DNA of 64,000 nucleotides from Ovoidimarina sp963698645 (GTDB taxonomy: Bacteria; Pseudomonadota; Alphaproteobacteria; Rhodobacterales; Rhodobacteraceae): the NCBI GenBank assembly GCA_963698645.1, contig CAVORP010000004.1, forward strand, positions 1 through 64,000, in the 5' to 3' direction. The notes beneath the pieces are model-generated. The model did no database searches and was not told the origin of the DNA. It was given only the letters and a program-made list of their open reading frames with translations. A program made the position numbers and the translations under genes. How positions within the stretch are numbered: position 1 is the stretch's first letter; each line of letters begins with the position of its first letter. Below, piece after piece: positions 25,729-32,976 of the stretch.

Positions 25729-26682
25729 ATGCTGAGCCGGACCGCCTCGAACCTGTTCTGGATCGGCCGCTACATGGAGCGGGCCGAAACCGGTGCGCGC
25801 CTGTTGAACGTGGGCGCGCGCAACGCGCTGATCCCCAATACCAGCGGCGGCTATCGCAACGAATGGGAATCGGTTCTTGCCGCCAGCGGTCAGGCCGCGA
25901 ATTTCGCAGAGAAATACGGCGAGCCGAACCAGCGCAACATCGAGAGCTTCATGTTCTTCGATCAGGACAACCCCTCCTCCATCGCGTCCTGTATCGAGGC
26001 GGCGCGGGAGAACGGGCGGATCGTGCGCACGGCGCTGACAAGCCAAGTGTGGGATGCACTGAACTCCGGGTTTCAGGAGATGCGCGAGTTGCGCCGGACG
26101 GAGCGCTCGAAGCTGTCTACCTCGGACCTGATCGACTGGACCTTGCGGCAGTCGGCACTGGTGCGCGGCTCGATCGACGATACGCAATTGCGGGTCGATG
26201 GTTATGATTTCATGCATCTGGGCTATGCGCTGGAACGGGCGGATTCGACGGCGCGGGTGCTTGATATCAAGTATTACGTGCTGCTGCCGCAGATCGACTA
26301 TGTCGGCTCGGGTTTCGACAATTACCAGTGGTCCACCCTGTTGCGCGCCATGTCGGCGCAGCGGTCGTTCTACTGGGCCTATGGCGGCGAGATCACGCCG
26401 GCGAAGATCGCCGATTTCCTGATCCTGAACCGCAAGAGCCCGCGGTCTCTGATCACCTCCGCCGAAGATGTGATGGAGCATCTCGACCGTCTGGCCCGTG
26501 CCTATGGCCGTTCGACCGAGGCGCAGACGCGTATCCGCGCCATCGTCGGCGAACTTGCCGAGACCACGGTGGAAGAGATCTTTGACGAAGGACTGCACGA
26601 ATTCCTGACCCGGGTGATCGTCGAGGTCCAGGCGATGTCGGCATTGATCCAGGAAATCTATCTCTCGGGGGACGCACGGTGA
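25729..26682 (+). CDS. alpha-E domain protein (DUF403)
   Basis: 317 residues, mostly helical. It opens MLSRTASNLFWIGRYMERAE, the alpha-E signature, and contains W-D-A-L-N, S-M-H-L-G-Y-A-L-E-R-A-D-S-T-A-R-V-L-D and T-P-x-x-x-x-x-F-L-I-L-N. No catalytic motif is known for the domain; it nearly always travels with the ATP-grasp protein encoded just upstream. The start codon lies one base after the upstream stop, so the two are coupled. Confidence 0.9.
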   Translation: MLSRTASNLFWIGRYMERAETGARLLNVGARNALIPNTSGGYRNEWESVLAASGQAANFAEKYGEPNQRNIESFMFFDQDNPSSIASCIEAARENGRIVRTALTSQVWDALNSGFQEMRELRRTERSKLSTSDLIDWTLRQSALVRGSIDDTQLRVDGYDFMHLGYALERADSTARVLDIKYYVLLPQIDYVGSGFDNYQWSTLLRAMSAQRSFYWAYGGEITPAKIADFLILNRKSPRSLITSAEDVMEHLDRLARAYGRSTEAQTRIRAIVGELAETTVEEIFDEGLHEFLTRVIVEVQAMSALIQEIYLSGDAR

Positions 26683-27497
26683 GACTGTCTGTCGATCACC
26701 GCACGGTGTATCATTTCGAGCCGCCCATGCGCGGCGTTGTCCAGAGCCTTCGGATGACACCCTCGCTGTTCGAGGGACAGCAGGTGATCGAGTGGGATAT
26801 CACCGTTGATGGGGCCGCCCGTGGTGCCGCCTTCCGCGATGGCGCGGGCGACTGGGTCGAGACCGCCATGCTATTGGGACCGGTGTCAGAGGTCGTGATC
26901 CATGTCTCAGGCACGGTCGAAACCGTCGATCTGGGCGGTGTCCTGCGCGGGCACCGCGAGCGCATGCCGCCCGAGGCCTATCTGCGGCCCTCGGCGGCCA
27001 CGACGCCCGATCGCGGATTGTGCGATCTGGCCGAGGCGGCGGTTGCGGGAATTGCCGAGAGCGATCACCTTGCCCGCGCCCATGCGTTGGCGGCCGCGGT
27101 CGGAACGGCGATCCAGTATACGCCGGGCGAGACCGATCACGGGACCACGGCGGCAGAGGCGCTGGCCCTTGGCCATGGTGTTTGTCAGGACCACAGCCAC
27201 GCCCTGATCGCCGCGGCGCTGAGCCTGGGCATCCCGGCGCGTTATGTGACGGGTTATCTCTTTGCCTCGGACGAAGAAGGCGGGCACGAGGCCAGCCACG
27301 CGTGGGCCGAGGTCTTTGTCACCGGTCTTGGCTGGGTCGGGTTCGATGCGTCGAACGGCGTCTGTCCCGACGACCGCTATATTCGTCTCGGATCGGGCGG
27401 CGACGCGCTTGAAGCCTCGCCGATCCGCGGCGTGTCCCGTGGCGCCGGGTCGGAGCGCCTTGACGTCGAGGTGACGGTAAATCAGGTCCAGCAATAG
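26679..27497 (+). CDS. transglutaminase-like cysteine peptidase family protein
   Basis: 272 residues, start GTG 26679 overlapping the alpha-E stop as GTGA. N-terminal bact_transglu_N region (V-D-H-R-T-V-Y-H-F-E, then S-L-R-M-T-P), then the core with catalytic Cys in L-G-H-G-V-C-Q-D-H-S-H-A, His in E-A-S-H-A-W-A-E-V and Asp in W-V-G-F-D-A-S-N-G. The triad is complete, so an active hydrolase or transferase is expected. Third gene of the ATP-grasp/alpha-E operon. In related bacteria a proteasome-like peptidase gene often follows; here the next gene is rpmE on the other strand. Confidence 0.9.
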   Translation: MRLSVDHRTVYHFEPPMRGVVQSLRMTPSLFEGQQVIEWDITVDGAARGAAFRDGAGDWVETAMLLGPVSEVVIHVSGTVETVDLGGVLRGHRERMPPEAYLRPSAATTPDRGLCDLAEAAVAGIAESDHLARAHALAAAVGTAIQYTPGETDHGTTAAEALALGHGVCQDHSHALIAAALSLGIPARYVTGYLFASDEEGGHEASHAWAEVFVTGLGWVGFDASNGVCPDDRYIRLGSGGDALEASPIRGVSRGAGSERLDVEVTVNQVQQ

Positions 27498-27508
27498 CGC
27501 GGCCCACG

Positions 27509-27537
27509 AAAAACGCCGCCCCTTTCGGAGCGGCGTT
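27509..27537 (-). terminator. Rho-independent terminator of rplS-rpmE
   Basis: Stem AACGCCGC (27512-27519) with GCGGCGTT (27530-27537); on the minus strand it is followed by TTTTT (27513-27509). It may also slow plus-strand transcripts from the transglutaminase gene, which ends at 27497, but lacks a T run on that side. Confidence 0.8.
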
Positions 27538-27563
27538 CGATTGTCCCTCGCGTCGGGTTGGTC

Positions 27564-27785
27564 TTAGAAACCAAGCCCTTCGTATTTCTTCTTGAACTTT
27601 GTCACACGTCCGCCGGTATCCATCAGGCGGGTGCCGCCACCGGTCCAGGCCGGATGCACGGAGGGGTCGATATCAAGCGACATCACGTCGCCTTCCTTGC
27701 CCCATGTGGATTTCATCTGAACGATGTCGCCATTGGTCATTTTGACATCGATGAGGTGATAATCGGGATGCGTATCTTTTTTCAT
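27564..27785 (-). CDS. rpmE: 50S ribosomal protein L31
   Basis: 73 residues starting MKKDTHPDYH, with S-L-D-I-D-P-S-V-H-P-A-W-T-G and the end R-V-T-K-F-K-K-K-Y-E-G-L-G-F. It lacks the C-x-x-C pairs, so it is the zinc-independent, C-minus form (as in many alphaproteobacteria). Follows rplS after 11 bases. Confidence 0.96.
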   Translation of the reverse strand: MKKDTHPDYHLIDVKMTNGDIVQMKSTWGKEGDVMSLDIDPSVHPAWTGGGTRLMDTGGRVTKFKKKYEGLGF

Positions 27786-27796
27786 CTCGCCGCTCC

Positions 27797-28180
27797 TTAC
27801 GCGTCAGCGCCCGAGAGGGGCTTGTAGTGGCTGTCCTCGGCGATCCGGGCCGATTTACCGCGACGGGTGCGCAGGTAGTAGAGCTTTGCCCGCCGGACAC
27901 GACCGCGGCGCACCACGGTGATATTGTCGATATTCGTCGAATGCAGCGGGAACACACGCTCCACGCCCTCGCCGAACGAAATCTTGCGCACGGTGAACGA
28001 TCCGGCGATGCCCGCGCCGTTCTTGCGCGCGATGCAGACGCCTTCGTAGTTCTGCACCCGGGTACGGGTGCCTTCGGTCACCTTGTAACCGACGCGGATG
28101 GTGTCACCCGCCTTGAAATCCGGAATTTCCTTGCCAAGTTCGGCGACTTGCTCGGCTTCCAGCTGTGCGATCAGGTCCAT
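27797..28180 (-). CDS. rplS: 50S ribosomal protein L19
   Basis: 127 residues. MDLIAQLEAEQ, F-K-A-G-D-T-I-R-V and R-V-F-P-L-H-S, R-R-G-R-V-R-R-A-K-L-Y-Y-L-R, all typical of L19. ATG 28180 is preferred over GTG 28189 because AAGGAG is then 9 bases upstream and the protein matches family length at the N terminus. The C terminus has a short extension after R-G-K-S-A-R-I. Confidence 0.96.
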   Translation of the reverse strand: MDLIAQLEAEQVAELGKEIPDFKAGDTIRVGYKVTEGTRTRVQNYEGVCIARKNGAGIAGSFTVRKISFGEGVERVFPLHSTNIDNITVVRRGRVRRAKLYYLRTRRGKSARIAEDSHYKPLSGADA

Positions 28181-28390
28181 CTGATCCACTCCTTTTCTGC
28201 CCCCGGTTATGTCCGGAGAGGTTGCTTGCGCCTCAGAGCTCCTGGTCTTCTATCGGGTCCGCAGATGCGCCCGCCGGAGGTTCAGGTCGTCTTTCTTGGT
28301 TCAGTCCGCCGTGATCCGGTATCGGCCGGGAAGAACCGGCACAGGGAACAAAGGACGGGTCCGCAGACCAATTCAGCCGCGAACCTGCGC

Positions 28391-28419
28391 CGTATAAGGT
28401 GCGACACCGGTTCGATCAA
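28391..28419 (-). promoter_or_regulatory. probable rplS-rpmE promoter
   Basis: Read on the minus strand: TTGATC (28419-28414), 17-base spacer, TATACG (28396-28391). The -10 is the same hexamer as in the rpsB promoter. It lies just after trmD and gives a leader of about 200 bases before rplS. This 261-bp gap has no other gene that I can see; an L19/L31 autoregulatory leader is possible but not recognisable. Confidence 0.5.
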
Positions 28420-28441
28420 GCCGAAACTCGGGCCATTGGCG

Positions 28442-29254
28442 TCATTCAGTGCCGTCGCCCGCGTCCCGGTAGCGTTTCCAGAGATCGGGGCGGCGGTCGC
28501 GGGTCAGGCGTTCGGCCTCCTGCCGCCGCCAGCGGTCCACTGCGCCATGGTCGCCCGAGGTCAGAACGGCCGGAATCTCGCGCCCCTGCCAGACCGCCGG
28601 GCGGGTATATTGGGGATGTTCGAGAAGCCCGCTCGAAAAGCTTTCCTCTTCGGTGGAGGCGGCGTTGCCGAGAACCCCGGGGCGCAGACGCACCACGGCG
28701 TCGATCACGACCTGTGCCGCGATTTCGCCGCCCGTCAGGACGTAGTCGCCGATCGACAGTTCGGTGATGCCGTAAGCCTCGATCACGCGCTCGTCGATGC
28801 CTTCGAAACGGCCGCAGAGAAGCGTCATGCCATCGGTCGCGGCCAGGGCACGGGCGGTGGCCTGGGTCAGCGGTTTGCCCCGTGGCGAAAGGTAGATCAG
28901 CGGCCAGCGCGACCGGTCGGCGGGGGTGCCTTGCATCGCGTGGTCGATCGCCCGGCCCAGAATGTCGGGGCGCAGCACCATCCCTGCCCCGCCGCCCGCA
29001 GGCGTATCATCGACATTGCGGTGACGGCCCTCGCCGAACTGCCGGAGATCGGTCGTGCTGAGCCGCCAGAGGCCCTCGTCCAGCGCCTTGCCGGTGAGAG
29101 ACAGCCCGAGCGTGCCGGGGAAGGCCTCGGGGAACAGGGTGATGATCCGGGCCTCCCAAGCGCCCTTGAGCGCGGGGCGGTCGGCCATGAGCTCGCGCGG
29201 TCGCGCCGTTGCCTGGATCGAAAGCCGTCCGTGGGATTTGCCGGGTTCTGTCAT
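28442..29254 (-). CDS. trmD: tRNA (guanine-N1)-methyltransferase
   Basis: 270 residues. Methylates G37 of tRNAs with G36 using SAM. Trefoil-knot SPOUT motifs are visible: R-N-V-D-D-T-P-A-G-G-G-A-G-M-V, L-L-C-G-R-F-E-G-I-D-E-R-V-I and S-I-G-D-Y-V-L-T-G-G-E. About 22 residues precede the usual start; a later start is possible, but the ATG at 29254 is the first good one. Followed by a DNA stretch containing the rplS promoter. Confidence 0.95.
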   Translation of the reverse strand: MTEPGKSHGRLSIQATARPRELMADRPALKGAWEARIITLFPEAFPGTLGLSLTGKALDEGLWRLSTTDLRQFGEGRHRNVDDTPAGGGAGMVLRPDILGRAIDHAMQGTPADRSRWPLIYLSPRGKPLTQATARALAATDGMTLLCGRFEGIDERVIEAYGITELSIGDYVLTGGEIAAQVVIDAVVRLRPGVLGNAASTEEESFSSGLLEHPQYTRPAVWQGREIPAVLTSGDHGAVDRWRRQEAERLTRDRRPDLWKRYRDAGDGTE

Positions 29255-29298
29255 GGCCGGGGTTTAGGCCGTTCCGGCGGGCATTTGAAGTCCCTTCG

Positions 29299-30233
29299 TC
29301 ATTCGGGAAAGATCCGCCCGAGCCGTGCCAAGATCTTTCTGAGCCGCCGGCGGCGGTGCCCGTGCAGGTACCATTCGCGCCGCGTGATCCTGAACCCGAC
29401 GATCGCGAGCCGCGACAGAAGGGCAGCCTCGAGAACCGCAGGCGCGAGGCCCGTGCCATAGCCCTCGAGAAACCCATGCAGCAAGGGTCCGTCCGCCCGT
29501 CCCTCGTCGGACCAAAGGCCGTGATCCGGACCGCCGAGGTCGAGATTGGTCAGCAGATCGGCGATATCGTAGACCGCAAGTTTCGGCCCCCCGTCGCGGT
29601 ATCGAGACCGGTGATCCGGCCCTCGGACAGGATCAGGTTCCCGCCGGTGAAATCGCCATGGGACGGAACCCGCGGACAGGGCATGTGCCGCACGAGCTGC
29701 AGCCGGTTCGACAGCTCAAAGATCAGATCGGCGCAGCGCATGATATCGATGGCCGGCGCATCGCCGCCCTTTGCCTCGGCCAGCTCGAACAGCCGCCGGA
29801 TTGCCCAGTCAGGCTCGTAGCTCGCCATCACCGGCGCGGAAGAACCGTGCAGAACCGCCAACCAGCGCCCCGCATGCCGGGCGATTTCCGCCAGCTCGGC
29901 CGTGGTCCGGGCCTCCTGGACAAGGGCGTAGACCGTTTGGCCGGGCACGTATTCGGTGACCAGACAGCCGCCCCCGTCGTCCAGATAGACCGGCGCGAGG
30001 ATCGCGCAATCAGGCAGATCCGCAAAGACCGGAGCGAGTCCGGTCAGCTGGTCGAATTCGCGCCGAAGCCGGTCCGATGGCGGATCGCGCGGATCGAGTT
30101 TCATCACCAGTTCACGGTCCGGTGCGGAGAGGCGGAACAGGCGCGGCCGGTCCGCTGCCGATGACGCGCGCATCGGCGCGATCCGATAGGGGCGCGTATC
30201 GCCGGTGACGCCTTGGTACCGGTCGAGCGCCAC
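29299..30233 (-). CDS. phosphotransferase (APH/choline kinase family), one frameshift
   Basis: About 311 residues. Kinase-like motifs: V-M-K-L-D-P with the ATP-binding lysine, H-G-D-F-T-G-G-N-L-I-L (catalytic loop H-x-D-x-x-x-x-N) and I-T-G-L-D-T-A-T-G-G (metal-binding D). After T-G-G the frame breaks; P-K-L-A-V-Y-D-I-A-D-L-L-T-N-L-D continues in another frame. One missing base in the G run near 29592-29599 explains it. Start uncertain: GTG 30233 is the first usable codon, yet family-like sequence (R-F-R-D-A-A-L-R-R-A-A-G) extends about 14 codons further, up to the rimM stop. Sits inside the rimM-trmD operon; substrate unknown. Confidence 0.72.
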
Positions 30234-30271
30234 ACCCGCCGCCCGGCGCAGTGCGGCATCGCGGAAGCGGC

Positions 30272-30782
30272 CTAATCAAAGAGACCGTCGGGCGGATCCG
30301 CAACCAGACGGCCGCCCGCAAGATCTACCGTGGGCACTGCCGCCCGGGTAAAGGGCAGCAGCACCGACGCACCGCCACCCGCGCGGTCGATTTCAAGGAT
30401 GTCGCCCGCGCCGTGATTGAGCACCGCCTTCACCCGTCCAAGAAGCTGTGCCGCCGGTATCGGCGACGGAAAGGCCGATAAGATCTGCATGGTAGAACTC
30501 ATCGTCCCCGACACCCGGAAGCATGTCCCGCGCAACGAAGAGCGTCACGCCGCGCAGCGCATCCGCCGCCTCTTTCGACGAGACGCCCGACAGGCGCGCG
30601 GAAAAGCCGTTCTTGATGACGCCGGTCAGCTCCACGTCGAACTTGCGGGAGCCATCCTCGGTCACCAGCGGACCATAGTCGGCGATCGCCTCGGGTTCGG
30701 CGCAGAAGCTTTTGAGCCGCACCTCTCCCTTGACGCCGAAGGAGCCCGCAATCGCCCCGACACAGACCTGATCGACGCTCAT
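30272..30782 (-). CDS. rimM: ribosome maturation factor RimM, one frameshift
   Basis: 16S rRNA processing factor that binds S19. V-C-V-G-A-I-A-G-S-F-G-V-K-G-E-V-R-L-K-S-F at the N terminus and the PRC-barrel part with L-L-G-R-V-K-A-V and N-H-G-A-G-D-I-L-E-I are clear. ATG 30782 overlaps the upstream small gene (ATGA). The frame changes between A-D-L-I-G-L-S-V-A-D-T-G and A-Q-L-L-G-R-V; one extra G near 30455 accounts for it, and the total length of 511 bases (3n+1) agrees. Confidence 0.92.
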
Positions 30783-30952
30783 GGCAACCCCCGGCACAGG
30801 CCACGCACATCAAGGGTCCCGCCTGCATCGACGCAGCGGTCCTTGAGGCGCGCATGTTCAAGTTCCGTCCCGGCCCAGAACGCGATCGTGCAAAGCCCGA
30901 TCGTGATCCAGCGCCGGAACAGACCCAATCCAAGAAAACCAAGGAATGGCAA
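30779..30952 (-). CDS. 57-aa single-helix protein between rpsP and rimM (TTG start)
   Basis: I read an ORF of 57 codons with start TTG 30952, stop TGA 30779, overlapping the rimM start as ATGA. The TTG has AAGGGA exactly 7 bases upstream, and lies 18 bases after the rpsP stop codon. The product begins with a Gly/Leu/Phe-rich run, residues 2-12 (P-F-L-G-F-L-G-L-G-L-F), then R-R-W, then a hydrophobic segment from 16 to 28 (I-T-I-G-L-C-T-I-A-F-W-A-G). The rest is soluble, with two cysteines (40 and 52): C-V-D-A-G-G-T-L-D-V-R-G-L-C. That last part, C-x11-C with D-A-G-G, looks like a small folded tail. No homologue identified; tight coupling on both sides argues for a true gene. Confidence 0.72.
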   Translation of the reverse strand: MPFLGFLGLGLFRRWITIGLCTIAFWAGTELEHARLKDRCVDAGGTLDVRGLCRGLP

Positions 30953-30970
30953 GGGATTGTCCCTTGGTCT

Positions 30971-31408
30971 TTATTCCGCGGTCTGCTCTTCGGTCGCCTC
31001 TTCGGCAGGCGCTTCCGCGGCAGCTTCCTCGACAACTTCCTCGGCAGGTGCGGCAGCGGCCTCGGCGGCAGCGGCGGCCTTCGCGGCCTTCTCTTCGGCG
31101 CGTTCCTTGGCTTTCTTGCCGGGCTCGGCTTTTTCCATGTTGGCGCGCTCTTTCTTGTCGAGCTTGCCTGCGGCTTCCAGCATGCGGGCGACGCGGTCGG
31201 TCGGCAATGCGCCGTGACCCAGCCAGTACTCGACACGCTCCATGTTCATCTTGACGCGGTCTTCGCTGTCTTTCGGCAGGAGCGGGTTATAGGTGCCCAG
31301 CTTCTCGATGAAACGGCCGTCGCGCGGCATGCGGCTGTCGGCCGCGACGATGGAATAGAACGGGCGCTTCTTCGAGCCGCCGCGGGACAGGCGAATTTTC
31401 ATGGCCAT
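30971..31408 (-). CDS. rpsP: 30S ribosomal protein S16 with long acidic tail
   Basis: 145 residues; the S16 core (MAMKIRLSRGGSKKRPFYSI to about residue 80) is standard. Residues 95-145 are an Ala/Glu-rich acidic tail, roughly doubling the E. coli length (82 residues). The tail contains A-E-A-P-A-E-E-A, also found in the S2 tail of this window. An internal start at 31402 (MKIRL) is possible. Operon head of rpsP-small ORF-rimM. Confidence 0.96.
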   Translation of the reverse strand: MAMKIRLSRGGSKKRPFYSIVAADSRMPRDGRFIEKLGTYNPLLPKDSEDRVKMNMERVEYWLGHGALPTDRVARMLEAAGKLDKKERANMEKAEPGKKAKERAEEKAAKAAAAAEAAAAPAEEVVEEAAAEAPAEEATEEQTAE

Positions 31409-31420
31409 GGGTGTAGTCTC

Positions 31421-31720
31421 CTAGGTTTTCTGATGTTTTTCATGGTGTTGGATCACTTCCTGGATAATGAAAGCCAGGAATTTCTTGGCGAAATCCGGGT
31501 CGAGATCGGCCTGGTTCGCAAGGTCTTCGAGCCGCGCGATCTGCTGGGCTTCGCGCGCGGGGTCAGAGGGGGGAAGGTCATGGGCGGCCTTGAGCCGGCC
31601 CACGGCCTGGGTGTGCTTGAACCGCTCGCCCAGCGTGTAGACGAGGATCGCATCGAGCCGGTCAATGGACTGGCGATGCTCGGCCAGAATTTCGGCAGCG
31701 CGGGTCACGGCGTCGGTCAT
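31421..31720 (-). CDS. chorismate mutase (AroQ type)
   Basis: 99 residues, three-helix bundle. R-Q-S-I-D-R-L-D-A-I-L-V-Y-T-L-G-E-R at 16-33 with the first active-site Arg, then K-H-T-Q-A-V-G-R-L-K-A carrying Lys, and F-I-I-Q-E-V-I-Q-H-H. Converts chorismate to prephenate. Start ATG 31720 with GGAG upstream. This gene lies between ffh/GNATs and rpsP, a usual position in Rhodobacterales. Confidence 0.9.
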   Translation of the reverse strand: MTDAVTRAAEILAEHRQSIDRLDAILVYTLGERFKHTQAVGRLKAAHDLPPSDPAREAQQIARLEDLANQADLDPDFAKKFLAFIIQEVIQHHEKHQKT

Positions 31721-31739
31721 TCGGGGCTCCGTTCGGTGC

Positions 31740-31783
31740 ATGCGGAAACCATGCGCATACCATGCGCATCGCATGCGCATGAT
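31740..31783. repeat. four tandem 11-bp units carrying palindrome ATGCGCAT
   Basis: The palindrome ATGCGCAT starts at 31751, 31762 and 31773; a fourth, altered copy (ATGCGGAA) starts at 31740. Unit length is 11 bases throughout, so the sites face the same side of the helix. It lies 20 bases upstream of the chorismate mutase start and 32 bases after the GNAT stop. It may be a regulator-binding array or merely a minisatellite. Confidence 0.75.
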
Positions 31784-31814
31784 TTGCGGAACGGATCGGG
31801 CGCGTGGGACGACA

Positions 31815-32390
31815 TCATGCGTTCTCCGGGCTGGGGTGGCGGTAGACGAGAATATCCACCGGATGGGCGGCCTCGGCGTCGCGGTCGCGGACCGCGCCCA
31901 GACGCCGGGCAAGATCACGGGACCGGTGGTTTTCGGGATCGACGGTGCTGACCAGCGTGGACCAGCCAAGGGCGTCGAAGGCATGGCCGCGCGCCGCGAT
32001 CGCGGCCTCGGTGGCGAACCCCTGCCCCTGCGCCGATGCGCGGAACAGGTATCCCAGTTCCGGCTCGTGATCGCCCGGCTCGAATCCCAGAAGGACAAAG
32101 CCGATCGGCTCGCCGCCCGCGCGACGTTCCACGGTCCAGAGACCATGGCCGCGCAGCATCCATGTGGCGACCATCTGGGTGAAATCGAACCACGCGCCGT
32201 CGCGCGACGGATCGTCGGTGACAAAGCGGCCCGACGGGCCTTCGACGATCTCGGCATAGGCCGGAAAATCCTCGATCCGGGGTGCGCGGAGGCGCAGACG
32301 CTCGGTCTCGATCTCGGGCAGCATCGCCTGAAGCCGGCCCGCGAAGCGCGCGGCCGGGCCGGTGGCGGGCAATTCATGCGGCCGGATCAT
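31815..32390 (-). CDS. GNAT family N-acetyltransferase (RimJ/RimL-like)
   Basis: 191 residues. I-E-T-E-R-L-R-L-R-A-P at about 26 and G-Y-L-F-R-A-S-A-Q-G-Q-G-F-A-T-E-A-A with the acetyl-CoA loop Q-G-Q-G-F-A match the Acetyltransf_3 (RimJ/L) branch. Its start overlaps the stop of the next upstream GNAT gene (ATGA). Substrate unknown, perhaps N termini of ribosomal proteins given the operon setting; that is inference. Confidence 0.88.
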   Translation of the reverse strand: MIRPHELPATGPAARFAGRLQAMLPEIETERLRLRAPRIEDFPAYAEIVEGPSGRFVTDDPSRDGAWFDFTQMVATWMLRGHGLWTVERRAGGEPIGFVLLGFEPGDHEPELGYLFRASAQGQGFATEAAIAARGHAFDALGWSTLVSTVDPENHRSRDLARRLGAVRDRDAEAAHPVDILVYRHPSPENA

Positions 32391-32903
32391 CGCACGGCCT
32401 CCCGGCTGATGCTGAACCGCAGGACGCCATCGGCGCCGCTGCCCGAAGCAGGGACGCCGCCCAGACGGTTCACAAGGGCGATGGAGCGGTCGTTGTCATT
32501 GGCGACGCTGCAGTCCACGGACGCCCAGTCCAGCGTGTCGAAGGCGAAGCGGCAGAGCGCGCGGGCCGCTTCGGTCGCATAGCCCCTGCCCTCGTAGCCG
32601 TCGAACAGACCCCAGCCCAGTTCCGGCCCGTTCCAGTTTGCATGGTGATAGAAACCGGCAAGCCCGATGGGAGCGTCGTCGGTCGCGTCGGCAACGATCA
32701 GTCCCACCATAGCCCCGCAAGGCCCAGAGGCCGGTCTCGTATCCAAGGCGGATATAGGCCTCGCGCGGCGTATTCGGACCGCCGATGAAGCGGGCGCGCG
32801 CGCCGCCGCGATAGGCGGCATAGGCATCGAAATCGGATTGCCGCGCGGCGCGGAGCGCCAGACGCTCGGTCCGGATCGTGGGGATGGCGAAGGTCATGCT
32901 CAT
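32387..32903 (-). CDS. second GNAT family N-acetyltransferase, one frameshift
   Basis: About 172 residues; a paralogue-type partner of the GNAT downstream. I-R-T-E-R-L-A-L-R-A-A at the start and G-P-E-L-G-W-G-L-F-D-G-Y-E-G-R-G-Y-A-T-E-A-A for CoA binding. The frame breaks near 32706, between W-A-L-R-G-Y and V-G-L-I-V-A-D-A; one extra G in GGTGGG fits, and 517 bases is 3n+1. ATG 32903 or 32897 may be the start. Confidence 0.85.
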
Positions 32904-32976
32904 GCCTGCGCACCCGCGTCGAAATGGCGGCGCCCACGCCCGGTTTCGGGCATCGCGATATCGCGGTCGGGAGAGA

